Positions 18,403 through 27,398 of a stretch of 64,000 bases of DNA are shown piece by piece. The notes under the pieces were generated by a model. It made no database searches. It had not been told where the DNA came from and saw only the letters and a list, made by a program, of their open reading frames with translations. The stretch spans positions 3,363,376 to 3,427,375 of the forward strand of contig NZ_CP013373.1 in NCBI RefSeq assembly GCF_001522585.2, read 5' to 3'. The stretch's first letter is position 1. Each line of letters begins with the position of its first letter. This DNA comes from Burkholderia sp. NRF60-BP8 (lineage in GTDB: Bacteria; Pseudomonadota; Gammaproteobacteria; Burkholderiales; Burkholderiaceae). Both the position numbers and the translations under genes were made by a program.

Positions 18403-19671
18403 ATGTCGCCGCAAGCGCTGACGCCCTCCGCGCTGCGCGCATGGCTGCAGCTCGCGCATGCGCCCGGTCTCTCGCCCGCCGTGTTGCAGGCGCTGCTCGC
18501 GGCATTCGGCTCGCCGGCGGCGGTGCTGTGCGCGTCCGACCAGGCCATCGCCGCCGTGAGCAGCCCCGCCGCCGCGCAAGCCGTGCGCGCGAGCGAGCGC
18601 GACGATCTCGATACGCGCACCGACGCCGCACTCGCGTGGCTCGACGGGCCGGGCAACGTGCTCGTCACGCTGAGCGATCCGGCCTACCCGCCGCGGCTGC
18701 GCGACCTGCACGATCCGCCGCCGCTGCTATATGTAAAGGGGCGGCTCGACCTGCTGCACGCACACGGCCTCGCCGTGGTCGGCAGCCGCCATGCGACGCC
18801 GCAGGGGCTCGCCGACGCAACGCATTTCGCCCACGCGTTGTCCGACGCGGGCCTCACGATCGTCTCGGGCCTCGCGCTCGGGATCGACGGCGCCGCGCAT
18901 CGCGGCGGGCTCGACGGCCGGTCGGGCACCGTCGCGGTGATCGCGACGGGCGCCGATCTCGTCTATCCGGCGCGGCACCGCGCGCTCGCCCACGAAATCG
19001 CCGCGCACGGCGCGATCGTGTCGGAATGGCCGCTCGGCACGCCGGCCCGTGCCGCGCATTTTCCGCAGCGCAACCGGCTGATCGCCGCGCTCGCGCTCGG
19101 CGTGCTCGTCGTCGAGGCCGCCCCGCGCTCGGGCTCGCTGATCACCGCGCGGCTCGCAAACGAACTGGGGCGCGATGTGTTCGCGATACCCGGCTCGATC
19201 CACGCGCCGCTCGCGCAGGGCTGCCACGCGCTGATCCGCGACGGCGCAAAGCTCACCGCGGCGCCGCTCGACGTGCTCGAGGAATACGGGCTCGGCGAGC
19301 CGGCGGCGCACAGCACGGGCGGCGCGGCGCGCGCCGGCCACCCGCGCGCGAACGCCGGCGAAATCCGCGCGCCCGGCACGGCCGGCAGCGCGCCAGCGGA
19401 TCGCGCCGCAGCGGCTGCCGCGCCGCCCCGATCCGAAGCCCCGCCACCGGACGATCCGTCGGAACGAGCGGTGCTCGTCGCATTGGGATACGGCCCCGTG
19501 ACGTACGAATGGCTCGCCGAGCACAGTGGCCTGCCCGACGACGTGCTGCATGGCGCGCTGCTCGCGCTGGAACTGGCCGGCCGCATCGCGAGCGTCGCCG
19601 GCGGCCGCTTCGCGCGGCTCGACGCGGCGCCCACCCCGTCCGCGCGGGGCGTGCTACATTCCCCGCCATAG
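18403..19671 (+). CDS. dprA: DNA-processing protein DprA
   Basis: 422 aa. The central Rossmann-like DprA domain (about residues 95-310) has VVGSRHATPQG, SGLALGIDGAAHRG and the run PQRNRLIAALA. It loads RecA onto incoming single-stranded DNA in natural transformation. A Pro/Ala-rich linker (about 315-365) leads to a C-terminal winged-helix DprA_WH domain (YGPVTYEWLAEHSGL). The start at 18403 has GAGGG 7 nt upstream; an in-frame ATG at 18358 would add 15 residues. It runs divergently from def. Confidence 0.93.
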   Translation: MSPQALTPSALRAWLQLAHAPGLSPAVLQALLAAFGSPAAVLCASDQAIAAVSSPAAAQAVRASERDDLDTRTDAALAWLDGPGNVLVTLSDPAYPPRLRDLHDPPPLLYVKGRLDLLHAHGLAVVGSRHATPQGLADATHFAHALSDAGLTIVSGLALGIDGAAHRGGLDGRSGTVAVIATGADLVYPARHRALAHEIAAHGAIVSEWPLGTPARAAHFPQRNRLIAALALGVLVVEAAPRSGSLITARLANELGRDVFAIPGSIHAPLAQGCHALIRDGAKLTAAPLDVLEEYGLGEPAAHSTGGAARAGHPRANAGEIRAPGTAGSAPADRAAAAAAPPRSEAPPPDDPSERAVLVALGYGPVTYEWLAEHSGLPDDVLHGALLALELAGRIASVAGGRFARLDAAPTPSARGVLHSPP

Positions 19672-19707
19672 GGGCGGCCCGGCCGCCGACGATATCCAAG
19701 GAATTCC

Positions 19708-20088
19708 ATGCCCGCGCTGAATCTCGACACCGATGCGGATCGGATCGCCGAGCGCCTCGCCGATCCCGGCACGTTGCTGGTCGCCTGCCTGTGCGCCGAG
19801 TGGTGCGGCACGTGCCGCGACTACCGGAGCGCCTTCGACCGGCTCGCCGACGCGCATCCGGACGCCTGCTTCGCCTGGATCGACATCGAAACCCATGCCG
19901 ATCGGCTCGACGATCTCGACGTCGAGAACTTCCCGACCATCCTGATCGAGGACGCCCACACCGCACGCTTCTTCGGCACGGTGCTGCCGCACGCGGCGAT
20001 CGTCGAGCGCATGCTGTCCGACTTGAGCGCGGTGCCCGGTGCGCCGCACGCACCGAAATTGCGCGACGTCCTGAACGTCGAAGCCTGA
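19708..20088 (+). CDS. Thioredoxin-family protein
   Basis: 126 aa single-domain thioredoxin fold with an active site WCGTC at about residues 31-35 and the cis-Pro in NFPTILI. There is no signal peptide, so it is cytoplasmic. It is distant from TrxA: the site has GT in place of GP. It starts 36 bp after dprA and may be co-transcribed with it. The substrate is unknown. Confidence 0.85.
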   Translation: MPALNLDTDADRIAERLADPGTLLVACLCAEWCGTCRDYRSAFDRLADAHPDACFAWIDIETHADRLDDLDVENFPTILIEDAHTARFFGTVLPHAAIVERMLSDLSAVPGAPHAPKLRDVLNVEA

Positions 20089-20179
20089 ATTCGCGGCCCG
20101 GAGCGGCAGTTTTTGCGCAGGCTTGCGCGCCCCGCCGCGCCGGGCGCTTGCCGCCGTTGCGGCCCCCCTCTATGATGAG

Positions 20180-20230
20180 CCGCTTTTTACACGCCGAGCC
20201 GCCGTCGCTGCGGCGTGTGCTATAAAGCGG
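20180..20230 (+). repeat. Long inverted repeat upstream of topB
   Basis: Inner arms ACACGCCG (20189-20196) and CGGCGTGT (20211-20218) are flanked by outer arms CCGCTTT (20180-20186) and AAAGCGG (20224-20230), giving an interrupted hairpin about 50 nt long. A TATAAA box (20221-20226) lies within the right arm. It could be an attenuator-like structure or an operator; no T-tract follows. Confidence 0.55.
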
Positions 20231-20282
20231 TCGTAAAAGGGACCCACAACCGGCGAACCCGGTCTACCAACACACACCTGTC

Positions 20283-22880
20283 ATGTCCAAAGCACTGATC
20301 ATTGCGGAAAAGCCTTCTGTCGCGAACGACATCGCACGCGCTTTGGGCGGCTTTACCAAGCATGACGAGTATTACGAGAGCGACGATTTCGTCCTTTCGT
20401 CCGCTGTCGGCCACCTGCTGGAAATCGCAGCCCCGGAGGAGTACGAGGTCAAGCGCGGGAAATGGAGCTTCGCGCATCTGCCCGTCATTCCCCCGCATTT
20501 CGACCTGAACCCGATCGCAAAAAGCGAGTCGCGCCTCAAGGTGCTCACGAAACTGATGAAGCGCAAGGACGTCGACCGCCTGATCAACGCATGTGACGCG
20601 GGGCGCGAAGGCGAGCTGATTTTCCGCCTGATCGCGCAGCACGCGAAGGCGAAACAGCCGGTCCAGCGTCTGTGGCTGCAATCGATGACGCCGCAGGCGA
20701 TCCGCGACGGGTTCGCGAACCTGCGCAGCGACTCGGACATGCAACCGCTCGCCGACGCCGCCCGCTGCCGCTCGGAAGCCGACTGGCTCGTCGGGATCAA
20801 CGGCACCCGCGCGATGACCGCGTTCAACAGCAAGGGCGGCGGCTTCTTCCTGACCACCGTCGGCCGCGTTCAGACGCCAACGTTGTCGATCGTCGTCGAA
20901 CGTGAAGAGAAAATCCGTCGCTTCGTCCCGCGCGACTACTGGGAAGTGAAGGCCGAATTCGCGTGCGCGGCCGGCTTCTACGAAGGCAAGTGGTTCGACC
21001 CGAAATTCAAGCGCGACGAATTCGATCCGGAAAAGCGCGACTCACGCCTGTGGAGCCTGCCGGCCGCCGAAACGATCGTCGCCGCCTGTCGCGACCAGGT
21101 CGGCACGGTGTCCGAGGAATCGAAGCCGTCGACGCAACTGTCGCCGCTGCTGTTCGACCTGACGAGCCTGCAGCGCGAGGCGAACAGCCGCTTCGGCTTC
21201 TCCGCGAAGAACACGCTCGGCCTCGCCCAGGCGCTGTATGAAAAGCACAAGGTGCTGACCTACCCGCGTACCGATGCGCGCGCGCTGCCGGAAGACTATC
21301 TGTCGACGGTCCAGTCCACGCTCGAGATGCTCAAGGAGAGCCACAACTATCTGCCGCATGCGAAGCAGGTGCTCGACAAGGGCTGGGTGAAGCCGAACAA
21401 GCGGATCTTCGACAACTCGAAGATCAGCGACCACTTTGCCATCATCCCGACGCTGCAGGCGCCGAAGTCGCTGTCCGAGCCGGAGCAGAAGCTGTACGAC
21501 ATGGTCGTGAAGCGCTTCCTCGCGGTGTTCTTCCCGGCAGCCGAATTCCGCGTGACGACCCGGATCACCGAAGTCGCCGGCCATCACTTCAAGACCGAAG
21601 GCAAGGTGCTCGTCGAGCCGGGCTGGCTGCAGGTGTACGGCCGCGACGCCGAAGGCGCGGACGCGAACCTCGTGCCGGTACAGAAGGACGAGAAGGTGAA
21701 GACGGACGAGATCGCCGCCGTCGCGCTGGTGACGAAGCCGCCCGCACGCTACTCGGAAGCGACGCTGCTGTCGGCGATGGAAGGCGCGGGCAAGCTGGTC
21801 GAGGACGACGAGCTGCGCGAGGCGATGGCCGCGAAGGGCCTCGGCACGCCGGCGACGCGCGCGGCGATCATCGAAGGCCTGCTCGGCGAGAAGTATCTGC
21901 TGCGCGAAGGCCGCGAACTGATTCCGACCGCGAAGGCATTCCAGTTGATGACGCTGCTGCGCGGCCTCGGCGTGAAGGAACTCACGGCGCCCGAGCTCAC
22001 CGGCGAATGGGAATACAAGCTGTCGCAGATGGAGCGCGGCAATCTCGGCCGCGACGCGTTCATGCAGGAAATCGCCCGCATGACGCAGCAGATCGTCAAG
22101 CGCGCGAAGGAATACGATTCGGACACGATCCCCGGCGACTACGCGACCCTCGAGACACCGTGCCCGAACTGCGGTGGCCAGGTGAAGGAAAACTACCGCC
22201 GCTTTGCGTGCACGAAGTGCGATTTCTCGATCTCGAAGATTCCGGGCAGCCGGCAATTCGAGATCCCGGAAGTCGAGGAGCTGCTGCAGAAGAAGGAAAT
22301 CGGGCCGCTGTCGGGGTTCCGCAGCAAGATGGGCCGCCCGTTCTCGGCGATCCTCAAGCTGTCGTTCGACGACGAGACGAAGAACTACAAGCTCGAGTTC
22401 GATTTCGGCCAGGATCAGGGCGGTGACGAAGGCGAAGCGCCCGACTTCTCGGCGCAGGAACCGGTCGGCGCGTGCCCGAAGTGCAAGGGCCGCGTGTTCG
22501 AGCACGGGATGAGCTACGTGTGCGAGCACTCGGTGGCGAACCCGAAGACCTGCGACTTCCGCTCGGGCAAGGTGATCCTGCAGCAGGAAATCACGCGCGA
22601 GCAGATGGGCAAGCTGCTTGCCGACGGTCGCACGGATCTGCTGCCGAACTTCAAGTCGTCGCGTACCGGCCGCAACTTCAAGGCGTTCCTCGTGAAGCAG
22701 CCGGACGGCAAGATCGGCTTCGAGTTCGAGAAGAAGGAGCCGAAGGCGGCCGCCGCGAAGAAGACGGCCAAATCGGCGGCGAAGGATGCCGAAACCGTGA
22801 CCGAAGGCGCCGAAGAGAAACCGGCACCGGCCCGCAAGACCGCCGCACGCAAGACGACGGCGCGCAAGACGGGTTCGTGA
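20283..22880 (+). CDS. topB: DNA topoisomerase III
   Basis: 865 aa type IA topoisomerase that decatenates and relaxes negatively supercoiled DNA. The Toprim domain has EKPSVAND and DAGREGELIF; the active-site Tyr is Tyr327 in TYPRTDAR. The C-terminus carries zinc-ribbon-like CxxC pairs (CPNCGG with CTKC, and CPKCKG) and then a Lys/Ala/Thr-rich basic tail of about 45 residues ending in repeated RKT motifs. This is about 200 residues longer than E. coli TopB. A perfect palindromic terminator follows. Confidence 0.95.
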   Translation: MSKALIIAEKPSVANDIARALGGFTKHDEYYESDDFVLSSAVGHLLEIAAPEEYEVKRGKWSFAHLPVIPPHFDLNPIAKSESRLKVLTKLMKRKDVDRLINACDAGREGELIFRLIAQHAKAKQPVQRLWLQSMTPQAIRDGFANLRSDSDMQPLADAARCRSEADWLVGINGTRAMTAFNSKGGGFFLTTVGRVQTPTLSIVVEREEKIRRFVPRDYWEVKAEFACAAGFYEGKWFDPKFKRDEFDPEKRDSRLWSLPAAETIVAACRDQVGTVSEESKPSTQLSPLLFDLTSLQREANSRFGFSAKNTLGLAQALYEKHKVLTYPRTDARALPEDYLSTVQSTLEMLKESHNYLPHAKQVLDKGWVKPNKRIFDNSKISDHFAIIPTLQAPKSLSEPEQKLYDMVVKRFLAVFFPAAEFRVTTRITEVAGHHFKTEGKVLVEPGWLQVYGRDAEGADANLVPVQKDEKVKTDEIAAVALVTKPPARYSEATLLSAMEGAGKLVEDDELREAMAAKGLGTPATRAAIIEGLLGEKYLLREGRELIPTAKAFQLMTLLRGLGVKELTAPELTGEWEYKLSQMERGNLGRDAFMQEIARMTQQIVKRAKEYDSDTIPGDYATLETPCPNCGGQVKENYRRFACTKCDFSISKIPGSRQFEIPEVEELLQKKEIGPLSGFRSKMGRPFSAILKLSFDDETKNYKLEFDFGQDQGGDEGEAPDFSAQEPVGACPKCKGRVFEHGMSYVCEHSVANPKTCDFRSGKVILQQEITREQMGKLLADGRTDLLPNFKSSRTGRNFKAFLVKQPDGKIGFEFEKKEPKAAAAKKTAKSAAKDAETVTEGAEEKPAPARKTAARKTTARKTGS

Positions 22881-22934
22881 CGTCCCGGCCGCCGGGCGCC
22901 GCTTGCGGCGCGTCCGGCGCCGGTACGCAGCCAT

Positions 22935-22968
22935 AAAAAAACGCGGATCGATCGATCCGCGTTTTTTT
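22935..22968. terminator. Bidirectional terminator between topB and lysR
   Basis: Perfect 34-bp palindrome: A7, then CGCGGATCGA and its complement, then T7. It can fold with a 4-nt loop and ends both the plus-strand topB transcript and the minus-strand LysR transcript. Confidence 0.9.
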
Positions 22969-22987
22969 CGTGCCGGCCTCCGAGCCG

Positions 22988-24037
22988 TTACAGCGGCGAC
23001 GGCACCGCCACGCGCGTGCGCGGCGAGCGCGCAAGACGCGGCTGCAGGTTCGGATCGGTCGACTCGGGCTGCTCGGCCCGCATCTCCACGCCGATCGGCG
23101 GCGGCGTCGCGCCCTGCGCGGCCCACTGCTCGCCCATCATCGCGTCGGTCGAGTGGCTGAAATGTTCGACGAGGTGGTCGATGAACGTGCGCACCTTGGC
23201 CGGCAGGTGGCGCCGGCTCGGGTAGGCGATGTTGATCTCGACCTGCGGCAGCCGGAATTCCGGCAGCAGCCGCACGAGCGCGCCGCGCGCGATGTCGCTG
23301 CCGATCAGGTAGCTCGGCAGGATCGCGACGCCCATTCCGAGCAACGCGAACTGGCGCAGCATCGCGGTGTTGTTCGCGACGATCACGTTGGTCGGGCGCA
23401 CACGCACTTCGCCGTCCGGCCCCGTGAACACGCGCTCGTCGCCCCAGTATTCGGTCGGCAGGCTCAAGGCCGGGTGCTCGGCGAGCTGTTCCGGATGAAT
23501 CGGCACGCCGTGCTTCTCCAGATAGCTCGGCGTCGCGCACACGGTCATGCAACCGGTGGTGAGACGCCGCGTGACGATGCTCGCGCTGCGCATCTGGCGC
23601 GTGACGACGATGCCGACGTCGAAGCCTTCCTCGACGAGATCGACCTGCCGGTCGACCAGCGTGAGATCCGGCACCACTTTGGGGAAATTCTCCGTGTACG
23701 ACTGCAGCACGGGAGCGAGGTTGTGCAGGCCGAACACGACCGGCGCAACGATGCGCAGCGTGCCGACCGGCTCGTGATTGCGTGCGACGACCATCTGCTC
23801 GACGTCCTCGAGCTCGTCGAGGATCTGGCGGGCACGCTCGAGATAGACCTGACCCGACTCCGTCAGGGAGAGGCTGCGCGTGGTGCGGTTGAGCAAACGC
23901 GTGCCGAGCCGGCCTTCCAGATCGGCGACGTGGCGCGTCGCGACCGCGTTGGAGATATCCATTGCGCTCGCGGCCCGCGCGAAACTGCCGAGATCTGCAA
24001 CCTTGACGAACACGCGCATCGACTGCAAATGATCCAT
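22988..24037 (-). CDS. LysR-family transcriptional regulator
   Basis: 349 aa. An N-terminal winged HTH (1-60; MRVFVKVADLGSFARAA, RLLNRTTRSL) is followed by a type 2 periplasmic-binding-like effector domain (about 90-295). The last 45 residues are a Pro/Arg-rich tail beyond the usual LysR length of about 300. It is divergent from the 2-hydroxyacid dehydrogenase gene, which is therefore the first candidate target. The intergenic region has TTGAC/GTCAA and CCAATT/AATTGG repeats. Confidence 0.9.
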   Translation of the reverse strand: MDHLQSMRVFVKVADLGSFARAASAMDISNAVATRHVADLEGRLGTRLLNRTTRSLSLTESGQVYLERARQILDELEDVEQMVVARNHEPVGTLRIVAPVVFGLHNLAPVLQSYTENFPKVVPDLTLVDRQVDLVEEGFDVGIVVTRQMRSASIVTRRLTTGCMTVCATPSYLEKHGVPIHPEQLAEHPALSLPTEYWGDERVFTGPDGEVRVRPTNVIVANNTAMLRQFALLGMGVAILPSYLIGSDIARGALVRLLPEFRLPQVEINIAYPSRRHLPAKVRTFIDHLVEHFSHSTDAMMGEQWAAQGATPPPIGVEMRAEQPESTDPNLQPRLARSPRTRVAVPSPL

Positions 24038-24464
24038 AAACGACTCCTGCCGCTGTTACAACTTCAAAAAGATGAAGCAAATGCGTAATTCTCCTACGAC
24101 AGCGGAAATGATGCAGAGTTGCTCAACAAGGGGCCGGTTGACGATAAAAATAGTCAAAAATCCTCGGCTTCCGCGGATAGTTGATCCAATTATTCTGCTT
24201 GGAGCAACAATTGGGTGAACCTCGGCGTGTAAGCGGCCGAATCAGAAAGGACGTGTTTGATGCGACACAACAGCGCACCGCTTCGCACGGCGCGCGAGTG
24301 GCGCCGGGGGTGACTGGCGCCGATTGCGGCGGAGCGTAACAACCTGTTAAAAAGACACCACGAAGGCGGCCGGCGTAGCATCATGTCGGCCCCGGCCGGG
24401 CAGAGCGGGCGCGCAACGCGCGCCGCCGCCCGTGCCGCTTTCAACGCGCGACACCCCGTTCACC
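24038..24464. other. Divergent regulatory region LysR / hydroxyacid dehydrogenase
   Basis: 427 bp without a gene. Two inverted repeats could be LysR sites: TTGAC-10 nt-GTCAA (around 24138-24157) and CCAATT (24186-24191) / AATTGG (24209-24214) with a 17-nt spacer. The segment 24050-24260 is clearly more AT-rich than its surroundings, as expected for a promoter region. Confidence 0.55.
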
Positions 24465-25478
24465 ATGAAAATTGCCATCCTCGACGATTACCAGGACGCC
24501 GTCCGCAAGCTGAACTGCTTCGAGATGCTCGCCGGCCACGACGTAAAGGTCTTCAACAATACGGTGCGCGGCCTGGGACAGCTCGCCAGCCGTCTGGCGG
24601 AAGTCGAGGCGCTCGTGCTGATTCGTGAACGGACCCCGATTACTTCGCAGTTGCTCTCGAAGCTGCCGAACCTGCGCATGATCAGCCAGACCGGCCGGGT
24701 GTCGAGCCACATCGATCTCGACGCGTGTACCGACCGCGGCATCGCAGTGCTCGAAGGCACCGGTTCGCCGGTCGCGCCGGCCGAGCTGACCTGGGCGCTC
24801 GTGATGGCCGCCCAGCGCCGCATTCCGCAGTACGTCGCGAACCTGAAGCAGGGCGCCTGGCAGCAGTCGGGCCTGAAGACGTCGGCGCTGCCGCCGAACT
24901 TCGGCCTCGGCCAGGTGCTGCGCGGCCAGACGCTCGGCATCTGGGGCTACGGCAAGATCGGCCGTCTCGTCGCCGGCTACGGCAAGGCGTTCGGGATGAA
25001 CGTGCTGATCTGGGGCCGCGAGCATTCGCTCGAAGCCGCGCGCGCCGACGGCTACACGGCCGCGCAGAGTCGCGAAGCGCTGTTCGAGCAGAGCGACGTG
25101 CTGTCGCTGCACCTGCGCCTGCACGACGACACGCGCGGGATCGTGAAGCAGGAAGACCTGATGCGGATGAAGCCGACGTCGCTGCTCGTCAACACGAGCC
25201 GCGCCGAGTTGCTCGAGGACAACGCGCTCGTCAACGCGCTGTCGCACAACCGTCCGGGGATGGTCGCGATCGACGTGTTCGAAAGCGAGCCGATCCTGCA
25301 GGGCTACAGCCTGCTGCGGATGGAAAACGTGATCTGCACGCCGCACATCGGCTACGTCGAACGCGAAAGCTACGAGCTGTATTTCAGTGCCGCATTCCGC
25401 AACATTCTCGCGTTCGACGACGGCGACATGTCGAGCGTCGCGAATCCGGAAGCGCTGACGCCGATCCGCAAGCGCTGA
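24465..25478 (+). CDS. D-2-hydroxyacid dehydrogenase family protein
   Basis: 337 aa NAD(P)-dependent dehydrogenase of the SerA/formate dehydrogenase family. The nucleotide-binding glycine motif is GYGKIG in LGIWGYGKIGRL; the catalytic triad is Arg in NTSRAELL, Glu in DVFESEP and His in CTPHIGY. Start at MKIAILDDY (24465), the typical N-terminus; a longer frame adds 11 non-homologous residues. Probable reaction: interconversion of a 2-oxoacid and a D-2-hydroxyacid; the substrate is not known. Confidence 0.9.
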   Translation: MKIAILDDYQDAVRKLNCFEMLAGHDVKVFNNTVRGLGQLASRLAEVEALVLIRERTPITSQLLSKLPNLRMISQTGRVSSHIDLDACTDRGIAVLEGTGSPVAPAELTWALVMAAQRRIPQYVANLKQGAWQQSGLKTSALPPNFGLGQVLRGQTLGIWGYGKIGRLVAGYGKAFGMNVLIWGREHSLEAARADGYTAAQSREALFEQSDVLSLHLRLHDDTRGIVKQEDLMRMKPTSLLVNTSRAELLEDNALVNALSHNRPGMVAIDVFESEPILQGYSLLRMENVICTPHIGYVERESYELYFSAAFRNILAFDDGDMSSVANPEALTPIRKR

Positions 25479-25527
25479 TCGCACGGGCTGCGCACGCCGC
25501 GCGGCCCCGCTGCTCCATTCCCGATCG

Positions 25528-26394
25528 TCAGGCGGCCACGCGGCCGCCCGTCATCGCGCCGACACGCGTGAGGAAGTGCTCGCCGTCGCGCCGACCGAGA
25601 TCGTACGCATGCCGCATCTGCGACGGGCTCGTGTAATCCCAGCTCGAAATCGGTACCTTGCTCGACGGCTGCACGTACAGCCGCCGCTGGTCGCCATGCG
25701 CGACCGTGAACATCTGCGGACGCGGATACAGGCGCGTGACGAGCACCAGCACGTCGCCCGGTGACGGGTCGAGCGCATCGACCGGCACGTTGTCGACCAT
25801 CCCGCCGTCGAGCACCGGCCGGCCGCCGCGCCGCAGCACCGGCGTGAACGGCGGCGTGCAGGACGACTGCAGGATCAGGTCGGCGAGTTCGTCGACTTGC
25901 GTGCAGGCCTGCGCACGCACGAATTCGGGCCGGAAACCGAGTGTGCGCCCGAGCGTCGGATGCAGCGTCTTGCGCACGTACTTTTCGATGTTGTACGCGA
26001 CGAGGCCGGCGGCGACCGCGCTGCGCGCGCCGAGCCAGCGCGGCACGTGCGACACGCCGATGCGGATCTCCGGCGCCGCGGCGAGCTTCGCGAACGGCTC
26101 GCCGTAGATGTCGAGCAACGCCTGGCGGTAGATCCGGTAGTGCGGAAACACCGGCTCGCGCCCAAACAGGTTGCCCCAGTACGCGTTCTTCCGGTTGTGG
26201 CGCAGCGCCTCTTCGTAATAGCGCATCACCCACGCGGCGTCGCGCGTATACAGCATGCACGCGGTGGCCGCGCCGGCCGAAATGCCGGTGATCACGCGCG
26301 GGCGCAGGTCGAGCGCCGGCTGCGCGACGTCCCAGAAGCCGGCCTGCCACCAGCACCGATTGCCGCCGCCCGCAAAGACGATCTGGTCGAACAT
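25528..26394 (-). CDS. Patatin-like phospholipase
   Basis: 288 aa predicted lipid acyl hydrolase with a Ser-Asp dyad. The oxyanion loop is FAGGGNRCWW, the nucleophile elbow GISAG has Ser39, and DGGMVDN supplies Asp196. There is no signal peptide, so it is cytoplasmic or membrane-associated. It starts 8 bp after the PaaI-type thioesterase and is probably co-transcribed, which pairs a lipase-like enzyme with an acyl-CoA thioesterase. Confidence 0.88.
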   Translation of the reverse strand: MFDQIVFAGGGNRCWWQAGFWDVAQPALDLRPRVITGISAGAATACMLYTRDAAWVMRYYEEALRHNRKNAYWGNLFGREPVFPHYRIYRQALLDIYGEPFAKLAAAPEIRIGVSHVPRWLGARSAVAAGLVAYNIEKYVRKTLHPTLGRTLGFRPEFVRAQACTQVDELADLILQSSCTPPFTPVLRRGGRPVLDGGMVDNVPVDALDPSPGDVLVLVTRLYPRPQMFTVAHGDQRRLYVQPSSKVPISSWDYTSPSQMRHAYDLGRRDGEHFLTRVGAMTGGRVAA

Positions 26395-26402
26395 CGCGCC
26401 GC

Positions 26403-26807
26403 TCAGCCGACGAGCGCGTAGGTCGACGTCGCGTGGACGGCCATCTTGCCGTCCTCGTCGAACAGCTCGACTTCGCCGAACACGAGATTGCGGCCCATCC
26501 GCAGCACGCGCGCGGTGACGAGTACGTCGCCCTTGCGCACGGGACGCATGAAGTTCGTGTTCAGCGACACCGTCGTCATCGGCCGGAATTCGCCGAGCGC
26601 GGCCGAGATCGCGACCACCATCGCGGTGTCGGCGGCCGCCGTGAACACCTGGCCGCAGATCACGCCGCCCGAATGGCGGAACTCGCCGGAAAACGGCAGG
26701 CGCAGCGTGACGCTGTCGTCGCCGATCGACACGGGGACCAGACCCAGCGAGCGGACCCACGGGGCCAGCAGGCGATCCAGCAATTCGCGGACTGCGTTTT
26801 CGTCCAT
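26403..26807 (-). CDS. PaaI-family acyl-CoA thioesterase
   Basis: 134 aa hot-dog-fold protein. Family features are FSGEFRHSGGVICGQVFTAA-type substrate loop (GGVICGQ), the central helix ADTAMVVAI and the strand NTNFMRPVRKGD. Such enzymes hydrolyse acyl- or aryl-CoA thioesters. The start at MDENAV (26807) is preferred over an in-frame start 24 codons upstream that has no family support. It heads the two-gene unit with the patatin gene. Confidence 0.88.
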   Translation of the reverse strand: MDENAVRELLDRLLAPWVRSLGLVPVSIGDDSVTLRLPFSGEFRHSGGVICGQVFTAAADTAMVVAISAALGEFRPMTTVSLNTNFMRPVRKGDVLVTARVLRMGRNLVFGEVELFDEDGKMAVHATSTYALVG

Positions 26808-26955
26808 CTTCGACTGTCCAGAAAACGTCGCGCGACCGCCGCGCAACGCGTGTGGCGTCATCATACCGGGAGCGCGCAAACTGCGACCGCTCGTTATCGC
26901 GCCGACGGCCGCCGCCGTCTCGACGAAATATTTTCAGGATATTTGCAGAAAAGGC

Positions 26956-26984
26956 TTGCCAAGCCTGAAATACTCACGCATAAT
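26956..26984 (+). promoter_or_regulatory. Sigma-70 promoter of tRNA-Lys
   Basis: -35 TTGCCA (26956-26961), 17-bp spacer, -10 CATAAT (26979-26984), 13 nt before the tRNA 5' end. The region is AT-rich against its surroundings. Confidence 0.75.
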
Positions 26985-26997
26985 CTTTCTTCTGTTG

Positions 26998-27073
26998 GGG
27001 GCGTTAGCTCAGTTGGTAGAGCAGCGGACTCTTAATCCGTAGGTCGAGTGTTCGAGTCACTCACGCCCCACCA
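26998..27073 (+). tRNA. tRNA-Lys (CUU)
   Basis: 76-nt tRNA with encoded CCA. Acceptor GGGGCGT pairs perfectly with ACGCCCC. The anticodon loop CTCTTAA gives anticodon CUU (Lys, codon AAG, the preferred Lys codon in this GC-rich genome). Confidence 0.97.
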
Positions 27074-27081
27074 GGAATTCC

Positions 27082-27115
27082 AAAGGCCGGTCAGCGAAAG
27101 CTGACCGGCCTTTTT
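27082..27115 (+). terminator. Rho-independent terminator of tRNA-Lys
   Basis: 14-bp stem AAAGGCCGGTCAGC (27082-27095) / GCTGACCGGCCTTT (27100-27113) with a GAAA tetraloop and a T5 run, 8 nt after the tRNA CCA. Confidence 0.92.
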
Positions 27116-27398
27116 CGTTCTGGCGCGCCGCACTCGCGGCGCGCGCCTTTCGCGGTACGTCACCGCACGCCCGTCGCGCATCGTTTCCGCTAGAATCGTC
27201 CGACAAAATCACACGACCGGCGCACGTATCGTCGTCTGCCGCCGGCACTGAGAGAACACGGGACGTCAGACATGGAAGCATGTGAACGAGACGCGACCAT
27301 TCAGAGGGCGTGGTCGCGCCAATATCGGCCTGTCCGTCGCGACGGGCCGCTCACCCGGGCACACCCGAACCCGCGCGACGCACGAACCGGATCGCGTC

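Noticed and set aside
24050..24260. AT-rich stretch as a sign of a mobile element
   Set aside because: No terminal repeats, target duplication or transposase; it fits a divergent LysR-type promoter region.
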